Origin: Maribacter sedimenticola
GTDB lineage: Bacteria > Bacteroidota > Bacteroidia > Flavobacteriales > Flavobacteriaceae
Reading direction: 5' to 3'
DNA length: 64,000 bases
NCBI RefSeq assembly: GCF_900188415.1
Contig: NZ_FZNV01000011.1
Coordinates: forward strand, 28,124 to 92,123
Position numbers and translations under genes: made by a program. Position 1 is the first letter of the stretch. Every line of letters begins with the position of its first letter. Shown piece by piece: positions 8,232 to 15,750 of this stretch. The notes under the pieces were generated by a model, which saw nothing but the letters and a program-made list of their open reading frames with translations, was not told the DNA's origin and searched no databases.

Positions 8232-9293
8232 TTATATTTTCATATTCATTGCCTCAGTGACTTCACTCAACGTTCCAATAGCTGTTTCTCTCGCTTTACT
8301 TATACCTTTAAGCAAAATATCCCTGACATAATCTTTATTTTTTTCAAGCTCTATTCTTTTTTTTCTAATAGGCTCAAAATATGTGTTTATGGCTTCTTCT
8401 GTTAGCTGTTTAAGTTTTCCTGAACCTTGGTCGCCAATTTTATCAGCAATATCTGTTGGACTTTTATCTGAACATAAGGAAGCTAACTTAAGTAAGTTGG
8501 AAACCTCTGGTCTGTTTTCGGGGTCGTAAGATATGTAACGACTTGAATCAGTTTTGGCAGATTTTATTAGTTTTGCTGTTTCGTCAGCTGTTGACTTTAT
8601 CATAATTGAATTGTTGCGACTTTTACTCATTTTTTGAATACCGTCTAACCCAAGAATAGTAGGGGTATCAGTAAAAAATGCAACTGGTTCTGTAAAAATA
8701 TTTTTATTGAATTTGGTATTAAAGCGCTTTGCAATTTTCCGAGTTAATTCTATATGAGGTAATTGATCTTTTCCAACAGGAACCACATTACTTTTACAAA
8801 ACAAAATGTCAGCAGCTTGATGAACTGGATAGATATACATTCCTGCATTAATATTACTCAGTCCTGAAGCAGTAATTTCTTCTTTAACAGTTGGATTTTT
8901 GTTTAATTCTGAACTGGAAACTAATGTCAGAAATGGAATAGTTAGTTGATTTAATTCAGGAATATGACTATGTGGAAAAATATGAGTTTTATAATTTTCA
9001 GGGTCTAATCCACAGGCTAAATAGTCCAAAGTTAGTTCATAGGTGAATTTTGAAATTTCATTAAAAACATTTCTATCTGTCAACACTTGATAATCCGCAA
9101 TTAAAATATAAGTCTCAATTCCCAAGCTTTGTAATTTTAATCGGTTTATAATTGAGCCAAAATAGTGTCCAAGATGCAAATTACCTGTAGGTCTATCTCC
9201 CGTTAATACGCGGTACTTTTGAGGATTCTTATACAAATCATTTTCTAATAATTTGCTTTGCTCTTTTGCTTTTTCAAAACTTTTATTAATCAT
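8232..9293 (-). CDS. trpS: Tryptophan--tRNA ligase
   Basis: A class I aminoacyl-tRNA synthetase that charges tRNA-Trp. The 353-residue protein carries the HIGH-type signature TGNLHLGHY (about 36-44), a Trp-pocket region with AGMYIYPVHQAADIL and VPVGKDQLPHIELTR, and the KMSKS loop KMSKSRN (about 221-227). The length is normal for bacterial TrpRS (about 330-350). ATG 9293 is preferred; the frame extends to a TTG at 9314. It sits alone among accessory genes separated by foldback repeats, an unusual place for a housekeeping enzyme, so it may be a second, transferred copy. That cannot be decided without the rest of the genome. Confidence 0.93.
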   Translation of the reverse strand: MINKSFEKAKEQSKLLENDLYKNPQKYRVLTGDRPTGNLHLGHYFGSIINRLKLQSLGIETYILIADYQVLTDRNVFNEISKFTYELTLDYLACGLDPENYKTHIFPHSHIPELNQLTIPFLTLVSSSELNKNPTVKEEITASGLSNINAGMYIYPVHQAADILFCKSNVVPVGKDQLPHIELTRKIAKRFNTKFNKNIFTEPVAFFTDTPTILGLDGIQKMSKSRNNSIMIKSTADETAKLIKSAKTDSSRYISYDPENRPEVSNLLKLASLCSDKSPTDIADKIGDQGSGKLKQLTEEAINTYFEPIRKKRIELEKNKDYVRDILLKGISKARETAIGTLSEVTEAMNMKI

Positions 9294-9340
9294 TTTTTGT
9301 TTACTTTTATTCAAGAAAGTTCAATTTTTCTCATTACCCA

Positions 9341-9458
9341 CAACGATTTCGGCTATGAGTAGTTTCGTGAATAATCACTTAACGTTGCAAGTATAAACCA
9401 AACTAAAAATTCGTGAGGATTTTCAGAAGTAGGAGAGCAAAGCAATTACTTATAGCTA
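9341..9458. repeat. Foldback intergenic repeat (R2)
   Basis: The left arm AACGATTTCGGCTATGAGTAG (9343 onward) is complementary in its core to the right arm AATTACTTATAGCT, which overlaps the last codons of the DUF4386 gene. The left arm shares its sequence with R1. The internal part has short self-complementary pieces. It belongs to the repeats that separate single genes in this region. Confidence 0.5.
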
Positions 9459-10132
9459 GGTCTTATGCCAAAAATTAGTAAATAACCTATCATCCAAAAT
9501 TCTCCAATGGTTGCAGGTAGAGTTAGAAATCTATTGAAGCTAAAATCAATTCCTGCGTAGTGTATAACTGTAGAAATTAGATAGCCTATACCACCTAAAA
9601 TAATTATTCTTCCTAACCAAACAGGCAACCTTTTAGATTTGATAACTATGTATCCCATTGGAAATAGCCATAACCCGAAAAATAGGCCACCAATACCCCA
9701 AGCATTCGAAATAATATTTTGAAAAACCTGAATTAGTAAAACTTTGTCTTCCATAGCACTTATTTCTGAATTTGCAATACCTATTGCTGAGGCGATTGAA
9801 ATTGCACTTATCATAATGGCTAAAGCATTTACCATTCCCCATATACCTAGAGTCCAAGCTTCCCATTCATAATTATCTTTAAATAATTTGAAAAACCAAA
9901 CTGCGGTAAGAGCCTGAGAAATTACTATACCAAATTCTAATAGCAATCGAATTCTTGCTGTAGATTCTAATTCTACCAAATTTGTTAGCGTTTGTTCAGG
10001 ATTACCAGACACAAATATTTGAGAATGAAAGACCATAAACCCTAGAATTCCTGTAATAGCCATCATTAAATACCATAAGCCAGTTATTCTAGCGGTCTTA
10101 ATTAAATTTTTCTGTTCTGTATTTGCAATCAT
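9446..10132 (-). CDS. DUF4386-type multi-pass membrane protein
   Basis: The 228-residue protein has about six transmembrane segments beginning with ARITGLWYLMMAITGILGFM, the hallmark N-terminus of the DUF4386 family, whose members start with an arginine-bearing amphipathic stretch and a GxxYL motif. The function of the family is unknown. No signal peptide or enzymatic motif is seen. The gene stands alone between two foldback repeats; its 3' end overlaps the arm of R2. DUF4386 genes are frequent in accessory parts of genomes, which fits this setting. Confidence 0.8.
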   Translation of the reverse strand: MIANTEQKNLIKTARITGLWYLMMAITGILGFMVFHSQIFVSGNPEQTLTNLVELESTARIRLLLEFGIVISQALTAVWFFKLFKDNYEWEAWTLGIWGMVNALAIMISAISIASAIGIANSEISAMEDKVLLIQVFQNIISNAWGIGGLFFGLWLFPMGYIVIKSKRLPVWLGRIIILGGIGYLISTVIHYAGIDFSFNRFLTLPATIGEFWMIGYLLIFGIRPSYK

Positions 10133-10210
10133 AGATTATTTATTTTTATTATTTTATACTAATTCGGACTCTGTAAAAGATTAATTGTTACAGTTTTGCC
10201 CTTATGGCAC

Positions 10211-10334
10211 ACAACGTGTTTGTATATGGTTTGTTGCGTGTTTTAAGCAACTAATTACCGACCAAGAAAGTCCGCAAAGACTTTCGCAAGTAGGCAAAAA
10301 GCCAGCAATAAATTATATACGGTGTTACCAAACG
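10211..10334. repeat. Foldback intergenic repeat with internal hairpin (R3)
   Basis: The left arm AACGTGTTTGTATATGGTTT (10213 onward) is followed by GTTGC. It pairs with the right arm GCAATAAATTATATACGGTG followed by TTACC (10304-10328). A smaller hairpin, AAAGTC-CGCAAA-GACTTT, sits in the middle. The element would fold into a long multi-stem cruciform about 120 bp in length. Elements of this look recur in flavobacterial intergenic regions. The possible comparison with integron attC sites is inference. Confidence 0.65.
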
Positions 10335-10361
10335 TATTTGTTGATATTACCAGCTTCGAAA

Positions 10362-11192
10362 TCATTCCTCTTGATTAATATATTTTAACCCTTCGTATAG
10401 AGCTACTAATGGTACAGAGCGATGGTTTTCTTTTTCAAAATATTCTATTTCGATATTTAGAGGTTTATCCGATTTCTTTGTTATTAAAGTATAGAGAGAG
10501 TCGTGTCTTTGTTTATTCCTTTCGTAATTAGCCTCTCCTTGATTGGCAGTAGCGATATAAAGTTTTTTATCTAATGATATTGAGGGAGTAGAATCAACTT
10601 TGTTTTTCATCATCTCCTCATTCCACCAAATACTTGGGTCTATAGAAATGTAAGCATTGAATACGCTATTTTCATCCATATAGGAATTTAGTGTAAGTAG
10701 TCCTCCTAAAGAGTGCCCAACAAGAGTTCTAAACGGTTCTGTCTTATACTTTTTATCAATATAAGGTACTAGTTCTTTCTCAATGAAATTCAAAAAATTC
10801 CTTCCACCTCCCATATTATTCGGTCGTTTGGTCTTAATTTTTGTAACTGTAAAATCTCGTTCTCGGTCAACATTCTCTATGGCTATAATAATACTTTCAG
10901 GCATTGAATTGTTTCGATTCCTATTAGAACTCATAAAATGTACTATTCCAGATGCTGTTTTAAAATGAGTATATCCATCCAATAATATGATAACTGGATA
11001 TTTTTTATCAACTTCAGATGAATTATTGTATGAATCAGGAAGACTTATTAAACAGGTTCTTTCTTCATCTAAAATATTAGATTTAATAACGAACTTACTT
11101 CCTACTATAATATCATCTATTTCATTCTGTCCAAAAGTGGTTTGTACTCCTGAAAGAAGAATATATAAAATTACAAATGTCAAATTTTTCAT
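10362..11192 (-). CDS. Secreted esterase of the alpha/beta hydrolase fold (PF00756-like)
   Basis: The 276-residue protein has a signal peptide (cleavage near TTFGQ, residue 22) and the putative-esterase layout typical of IroE/Fes-like and antigen-85-like enzymes: YPVIILLDGYTHF, then IIIAIENVDRERDFT, the nucleophile elbow VGHSLGG (Ser161) and a C-terminal ENHRSVP with the probable catalytic His. Such enzymes hydrolyse esters, for instance siderophore or carboxylic esters; the substrate is not evident. It is a single gene flanked by repeats R3 and R4. Confidence 0.85.
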   Translation of the reverse strand: MKNLTFVILYILLSGVQTTFGQNEIDDIIVGSKFVIKSNILDEERTCLISLPDSYNNSSEVDKKYPVIILLDGYTHFKTASGIVHFMSSNRNRNNSMPESIIIAIENVDRERDFTVTKIKTKRPNNMGGGRNFLNFIEKELVPYIDKKYKTEPFRTLVGHSLGGLLTLNSYMDENSVFNAYISIDPSIWWNEEMMKNKVDSTPSISLDKKLYIATANQGEANYERNKQRHDSLYTLITKKSDKPLNIEIEYFEKENHRSVPLVALYEGLKYINQEE

Positions 11193-11211
11193 AGTTTGCT
11201 TTATATGTTTG

Positions 11212-11407
11212 GTAACGGTCGGGCTATAGCAAATAGGGCAGGCAAGGAAACTTTTCGTTTCCGTCTGGTCTGCGAGCCAGAGCTTTTTGTTTTGTAATTA
11301 GTTTCATTTTTTAATTGCCAAATCCAAAGGATTTGGCGGACTTAGCAAACACGCCCAAGCCATTAAAATCAGCTCTTTTTGTCCTATTTGCTATAGGTAT
11401 TGTTGGC
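11212..11407. repeat. Foldback intergenic repeat with perfect arms (R4)
   Basis: CTATAGCAAATAGG in the left arm (near 11224) is exactly complementary to CCTATTTGCTATAG in the right arm (near 11382). Two nested hairpins lie between them: GGAAAC-TTTTC-GTTTCC and a perfect GCCAAATCC-AAA-GGATTTGGC (11327-11347). The right arm runs to within two bases of the DJ-1-like gene's stop codon. A half element resembling the right arm (GCCAACAATAGAATATATGCAA) reappears near 12230 on the other side of that gene. Confidence 0.7.
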
Positions 11408-11408
11408 A

Positions 11409-12161
11409 TTAGTTTTCTATTTGTTTAATCATTTCTTTTGCAACTATTGCTGTAGAAGGAAGAAACATGGTTGATACAATCCTTTTGTCAATTACAACAT
11501 CATGCTTATCATTCAAATTACTTTTAGTTTGAAATATTCCTCCATTTTCCCTCAATTGGTCTTCCAGCATTACAGGCAATAAAGTACCTTCTTTAGCCCA
11601 ACTTTTGGTAATCTCAGTCGAATTTGGAAAGCCAGTTACTTTTTTACCTTTGACCATATAATCACCATTACTAAGTTTGACATTTGCAAAAGCACCAGGA
11701 CCATGTCCGCAACCTCCAACTATTCCTCCATTTTCATAAATTTTGGCTATTATTGATAATAAGTCTTTGTTATTGGATACATCAAATAATGGTCCATATC
11801 CGCCACCAATAAAAACGGCTTTATAGTTTTTATAATCTACTAAATCAGGCGTTAATGAATTTTCAACATTGCCATTAAAATTTTCATACTTTATAGTATA
11901 ACTGCTTATTCCAACAGGATCCATTGAGAAAGGTACTTTTCCTCCTGTTGGTGAAACAAAATCAACTTTATATCCATGAGAAACAAAAATATGATATGGA
12001 GGAGCTACTTCCCAAAGGTTGTTCCCAGCAAAATGTTTTTCTGGGTCGCCCATGTCTTCTGTATTTGAAACTATAACCAATATTCTTCCTTTTTCAGTTT
12101 TGTTATCGTTACAAGAGATAAAAATTAATAATGCGAATAATGCTAGGAGTCCTTTTTTCAT
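11409..12161 (-). CDS. DJ-1/PfpI-like lipoprotein with displaced nucleophile Cys
   Basis: The 250-residue protein has a lipoprotein signal (LLIFISCNDN, Cys17) and a single DJ-1/PfpI domain, with family-typical VDFVSPTGG and VFIGGGYGPLFD. At the nucleophile elbow it reads GGCGHGPG, whereas the relative at 607-1731 reads SSVCHGTAG. In the ungapped alignment the Cys (151) therefore lies one position before the usual site, which is Gly152, next to His153. It may be inactive or use a shifted register. It is a single gene between repeat R4 and a repeat half element. Confidence 0.82.
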   Translation of the reverse strand: MKKGLLALFALLIFISCNDNKTEKGRILVIVSNTEDMGDPEKHFAGNNLWEVAPPYHIFVSHGYKVDFVSPTGGKVPFSMDPVGISSYTIKYENFNGNVENSLTPDLVDYKNYKAVFIGGGYGPLFDVSNNKDLLSIIAKIYENGGIVGGCGHGPGAFANVKLSNGDYMVKGKKVTGFPNSTEITKSWAKEGTLLPVMLEDQLRENGGIFQTKSNLNDKHDVVIDKRIVSTMFLPSTAIVAKEMIKQIEN

Positions 12162-12263
12162 TTTTTTGATTGATTGAATTTCATATAAGATAATAAATGG
12201 AGAAGAATGTTACAGTCTTTCACAATTAATGCCAACAATAGAATATATGCAATAGATAAATTT

Positions 12264-12863
12264 TTATAACCAACTAAACCCTAATCCTATATTAAAAATT
12301 ACGGCATCTCTATCCGCACCTCCATCTAAAGACACATTGCCCAAAACTAATTTAGACTGCACATTGAGTGCAAAATTTTTCTTTTTGTAAATCTCATAAC
12401 CTGTACTTGCCATAACAGCGACGCCAAAGTTCCAGTCGTCATTTACATTATCTTTAATATCATATAGTGCTGGCGAATCTATTGCTAGACCAATTCCTCC
12501 ATGTATCCACCAACGATCTTTTACCCAATATTGTACAGATGGAATAAAACCTCCAAAGTTCCTGTCATTGTCTTGAAATTCATAAATATTTCCTGGCATT
12601 ACGGCAGTAATGGCAAGATTTTCATTCAACATATAGCCCAATTTTAAATCTGGAAACACGAAGGTTCCTTGCGCATTGTCAAACGTTTGATTACCAGCAC
12701 TATCTTCTATACTGATAATGCCACCACCTACAACAGCTTCGAAGATGAAACCATCCCTTTGTGTTGTTTCAGCATCTGCGTTTTGTGCATAGGTTATACT
12801 TGATACTAATGCAAAGGCTACGCAAGCCATTCTTGATACCATTTGTTTTTTGATTGTTTTCAT
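12264..12863 (-). CDS. Outer-membrane beta-barrel protein (OmpW-like), paralogue 1
   Basis: The protein of about 199 residues has a signal peptide (MKTIKKQMVSRMACVAFALV, then SSITYAQ) and a beta-barrel body with RDGFIFEAVVGGGIISIEDS, LGYMLNENLAITAVMPG, IPSVQYWVKDRWWIHGGIGL and the closing strand FNIGLGFSWL. It is strongly similar along its whole length to the protein at 35491-36099. An ATG 15 bp upstream (12878) is also possible. The arrangement small ORF, barrel gene and AraC-TPR regulator is shared with the second locus. The ligand is unknown; a role as an effector barrel controlled by the neighbouring regulator is inferred. Confidence 0.8.
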   Translation of the reverse strand: MKTIKKQMVSRMACVAFALVSSITYAQNADAETTQRDGFIFEAVVGGGIISIEDSAGNQTFDNAQGTFVFPDLKLGYMLNENLAITAVMPGNIYEFQDNDRNFGGFIPSVQYWVKDRWWIHGGIGLAIDSPALYDIKDNVNDDWNFGVAVMASTGYEIYKKKNFALNVQSKLVLGNVSLDGGADRDAVIFNIGLGFSWL

Positions 12864-12928
12864 TTTAATTGATTTCATAATTGTTCGTTTTTTGATTGAT
12901 GATTTATTTTGAACTCTCAGTTGTTACA

Positions 12929-13078
12929 TTAAGATTTTTTTGAGTATTCTAACGCGGCACCAATGGCAATTCCAATGGGAAGCCACAAAGCTATGTTTGA
13001 GGTTAATAAGCCTACTAATACCCCTGAAAATATGCCTACTGCAAGTCTAATTCCTTTTTTACTTTTAATTGAATTCAT
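12929..13078 (-). CDS. Small membrane protein, 49 residues
   Basis: An ATG at 13078 opens a 49-codon frame: a basic start MNSIKSKKGIR and two hydrophobic stretches (LAVGIFSGVLVGLL and ALWLPIGIAIGAAL) split by TSNI, ending EYSKKS. This is a classic small two-span membrane protein. Its 5' leader (GTTCACTTTTTGATTG on the plus strand) duplicates the leader of the barrel gene 50 bp downstream, and the first codons are also alike (ATG-AA-TCAATTAAA). It lies between module B and the barrel gene and is likely co-transcribed with the latter. Confidence 0.65.
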   Translation of the reverse strand: MNSIKSKKGIRLAVGIFSGVLVGLLTSNIALWLPIGIAIGAALEYSKKS

Positions 13079-13310
13079 AATTGTTCACTTTTTGATTGTT
13101 TGTTTTTTTGATTAGGGTAAACTTAAAAGAGGTCTTTAATCAATTAAACTTTATGTGATATTCGAATGTTTATTAATGATAAACTACCTCTTATAAGTTA
13201 CAAACAGAATTTGTACCTCATAATCATTTGTCAGTACTTATTTTTCCTTCGTTCATCAAACACATAAATGATTAAATTCATAGTAATTAAAAACTTGATT
13301 TTCGTTTCTA

Positions 13311-13417
13311 CAAAGATCGATCAAGAAGTAATATGCCTCTAAACACTTATGTAGCCTTATATAAAAAGTTTGATGATAGATTGAAAATTATGACGCAGCT
13401 ATATAAATTATGACGCA
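13311..13417 (-). promoter_or_regulatory. Conserved AraC-type operator/promoter module, copy B
   Basis: CAAAGATC at 13311 (reverse-complement core TTTG) is followed by TTATGTAGCC at 13347 and a perfect pair of TTATGACGCA at 13388 and 13408, exactly 20 bp apart. Spacing equals copies A and C. It lies upstream of the small membrane gene and barrel gene and downstream of the regulator gene. The predicted transcript leader of about 225 bp before 13078 shows no gene. The remainder of 13079-13527 holds nothing else recognisable. Confidence 0.65.
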
Positions 13418-13527
13418 TTTTAAAATATTGCCAAAGAATAAATCAAGTAATCTCTTACTGTTACTAATTTGATGAAGCAAAACTAATTGTAGCTTATAAA
13501 AGGAAGGTTCTATTTTTTAAATCAGAA

Positions 13528-15318
13528 CTAACTATTACTCTTAAGGTAAGTATTTGGTGTTATCCCCTCTATTTTTTTAAAAAAGGTATTGAAGACTGTT
13601 TTAGAGTTAAAACCACTATCATAAGCTACAGCCATTAAGGTTAAGCCCTTGTTTTCCTCTAGAAGAACCCGCTCTTTAAATTCGTTAATTCTATAGGTAT
13701 TAACATATTCCGAAAAGTTTTTTTGAAACCCCAAGTTTAATAATTGCGAGACATAATTAGCAGGAAGTTCCAAGTAAGAAGCTAAATCTTTTAAGGATAG
13801 GTCTGGATTTAAATACAGTTTGTAGTCTATCATTATTTGCTCTAGTTCTTTACTGTACTTTTTGATTTCGTTGGAATCTAGTAAAGCCTGTTTATACTTC
13901 TTTTTCTGTTTATAATTTAAATTATCTGGAATGGCTTTTAGCATGATGTCTTTAAACCTTTTGTGATTTTTAACAGGTTTAAGAATTGGTGATGGATTAA
14001 GTAATAAAATTACGGGCAAACGATTATTGTATGCTTGAGTTATTAAATCAATTACCTTTTCGTTATTACCTAACAAGGCATTTACTAATATCAAAAACGT
14101 AAATGCCTTATCTACAAGATCAGTATTTAAATACGTCTCTAATTCTTTTAATCCATCATTACACTTTTCCGTTTCATTGAGTTTTGCATAGCACATGGTT
14201 TCACCTCCTAATTTGGTGAGGTCTTTCACAGAAACGCCTTCAAGTGAACCGAAATATGTTAAAGCTTCATTTGGTTTGCCTGACATTAATAAACAAATCC
14301 CTATATAAATTGGTGGAAAGGGTAACTTAGGGTCTAAATCTAATGCCTTTTTTAGATAAGGTATCGCAGTTTTATAATCTTCTTTCAAGTAGTATATAAA
14401 ACCCTTGTAATGATGATTTATAGCGGCATAAGGATCTAATTGTAAGGCTTTGTCAAGATAATTCCGTGCCGCATCTAATTTTCCTTCTACGGTCAAAAAA
14501 TTAGAAATGGTTAAGTAAATATCGTCTGCTTGTTGCATCTCCAAAGCCTTATTGGCATGTTCGTAAGCTTTCTTAAGATTCCAGTTTTGCCAGCATTCTA
14601 TCCAAGCCAAATTCAATTGTGACCTTGATGAGTTTGGGTCTAGCTCCAATGCCTTTAACAAATAAGGCTGGGCCTTCTCGTATGCTTCATATGCGGGTAA
14701 AAGACTCATGGTTCCCATATGAACATAGGCTAGATTTATATCTAAATAGGGATTTGAAAAATTGGGTGATTTATGTATTACTTCTTTTAAGATATTGATA
14801 CCCTTTATAGAGTTTTTATAATCTAGTTTCATGATGTAGTACCTTCCTTTCAAATATTCTCTATAAATAGCCACAGGTACATCAATAGCTTCTACTAGCT
14901 TATCTTCGATTTCAAGATGCCCTATGTGTTCGCGTAATTTTTCAGCGATAAACAGACTAATTTCATCTTGAATTTCAAAAATATTTTTAGGATTTCTATC
15001 AAAAGTTTCTGACCAGAAATGAAAGTCATCCAAAGCATCTATCATTTGCACAGTAATGCGCATTTTATTTTTGGATGTCCTTACACTGCCTTCTATAAAT
15101 GTAGCCACCTTTAGTTTTTCCCTTATTTCTTTAGAGGTTGCTTTTTTGTTTTTAAAATAGAAGGAAGAAGTACGAGAGGTCACTAATAATACCTTTATAG
15201 ATGCTAAGGCGTTAATTATTTCTTCGGTTAAGCCATCGCAGAAATATTCATTGTTAATATCATTACTCAAATTAACAAATGGCAAGACAGCTATTGATTT
15301 CTTATCGATTACAGGCAT
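13528..15318 (-). CDS. TolB/FlgO-like + TPR + C-terminal AraC-type HTH regulator
   Basis: The 596-residue protein starts with a domain found in CadC- and adenylate-cyclase-like TPR proteins (KSIAVLPFVNLSND, GLTEEIINALASI, IEGSVRTSKNKMRITVQMID, residues about 5-130). Then come TPR repeats (LLKALELDPNSSRSQLNLAW, LDKALQLDPYAAINHHYKG, YLKKALDLDPKLPFPPIYIG). It ends in an AraC-type HTH (about 495-595; LSLKDLASYLELPANYVSQ, AVAYDSGFNSKTVFNTFFKK). There is no membrane span. It probably senses something through the TPR part and activates from module B (inference). The homologue at 36798-38849 has the HTH at the opposite end. Confidence 0.85.
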   Translation of the reverse strand: MPVIDKKSIAVLPFVNLSNDINNEYFCDGLTEEIINALASIKVLLVTSRTSSFYFKNKKATSKEIREKLKVATFIEGSVRTSKNKMRITVQMIDALDDFHFWSETFDRNPKNIFEIQDEISLFIAEKLREHIGHLEIEDKLVEAIDVPVAIYREYLKGRYYIMKLDYKNSIKGINILKEVIHKSPNFSNPYLDINLAYVHMGTMSLLPAYEAYEKAQPYLLKALELDPNSSRSQLNLAWIECWQNWNLKKAYEHANKALEMQQADDIYLTISNFLTVEGKLDAARNYLDKALQLDPYAAINHHYKGFIYYLKEDYKTAIPYLKKALDLDPKLPFPPIYIGICLLMSGKPNEALTYFGSLEGVSVKDLTKLGGETMCYAKLNETEKCNDGLKELETYLNTDLVDKAFTFLILVNALLGNNEKVIDLITQAYNNRLPVILLLNPSPILKPVKNHKRFKDIMLKAIPDNLNYKQKKKYKQALLDSNEIKKYSKELEQIMIDYKLYLNPDLSLKDLASYLELPANYVSQLLNLGFQKNFSEYVNTYRINEFKERVLLEENKGLTLMAVAYDSGFNSKTVFNTFFKKIEGITPNTYLKSNS

Positions 15319-15750
15319 TATTCAAAGCTAAATTTACAAAAACCATATAGTTTATTTAACGATATATGGGAGAACCTTGCAAATACTTCTAAAGCTTGAA
15401 ATGCCATAGAAACAAGCAATCAATTTGGATTCCATATTGACTTCTATGTATATGAATGATACCCCTTTTCAAAATAACTTTTTCAGGGCCTTAAACCTAG
15501 ATACCGAAAAACAGGAAGTAAAGGTCATGGACTTCACTCTATTCCATAACTATTTGTGAGATGATACCAAATCCATTAAATTGGCCTATGGGGCTCGTTT
15601 TCTCAAATATCTTTACAATGGAACTCACCGCATCGTTACTTTTGCTTTGATCAATAGGTGCAACCCTGCAGCCCCTATCCACGGAAAAAAACAGTCAAAA
15701 GGAGAATCGAATAGGCCTTTTTTGCCAATGATATACTAATAAGAATTTGG
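15319..15750. other. Gene-free stretch with decayed coding-like sequence
   Basis: There is no intact gene. On the plus strand from 15452, a frame reads MNDTPFQNNFFRALNLDTEK and runs to HNYL before a stop. On the minus strand a frame reads DRGCRVAPIDQSKSNDAVS and goes on to IVKIFEKTSPIGQF. Both look like remnants of a former gene but I recognise neither, and both are interrupted. No repeat or terminator stands out. Confidence 0.3.

Noticed and set aside
8214..8405. Plus-strand ORF of 63 residues
   Set aside because: It lies antisense to the 3' end of the tryptophanyl-tRNA synthetase gene, whose motifs are unambiguous.
10185..10388. Plus-strand ORF of 67 residues
   Set aside because: It is entirely made of the foldback repeat R3 and has no protein-like features.
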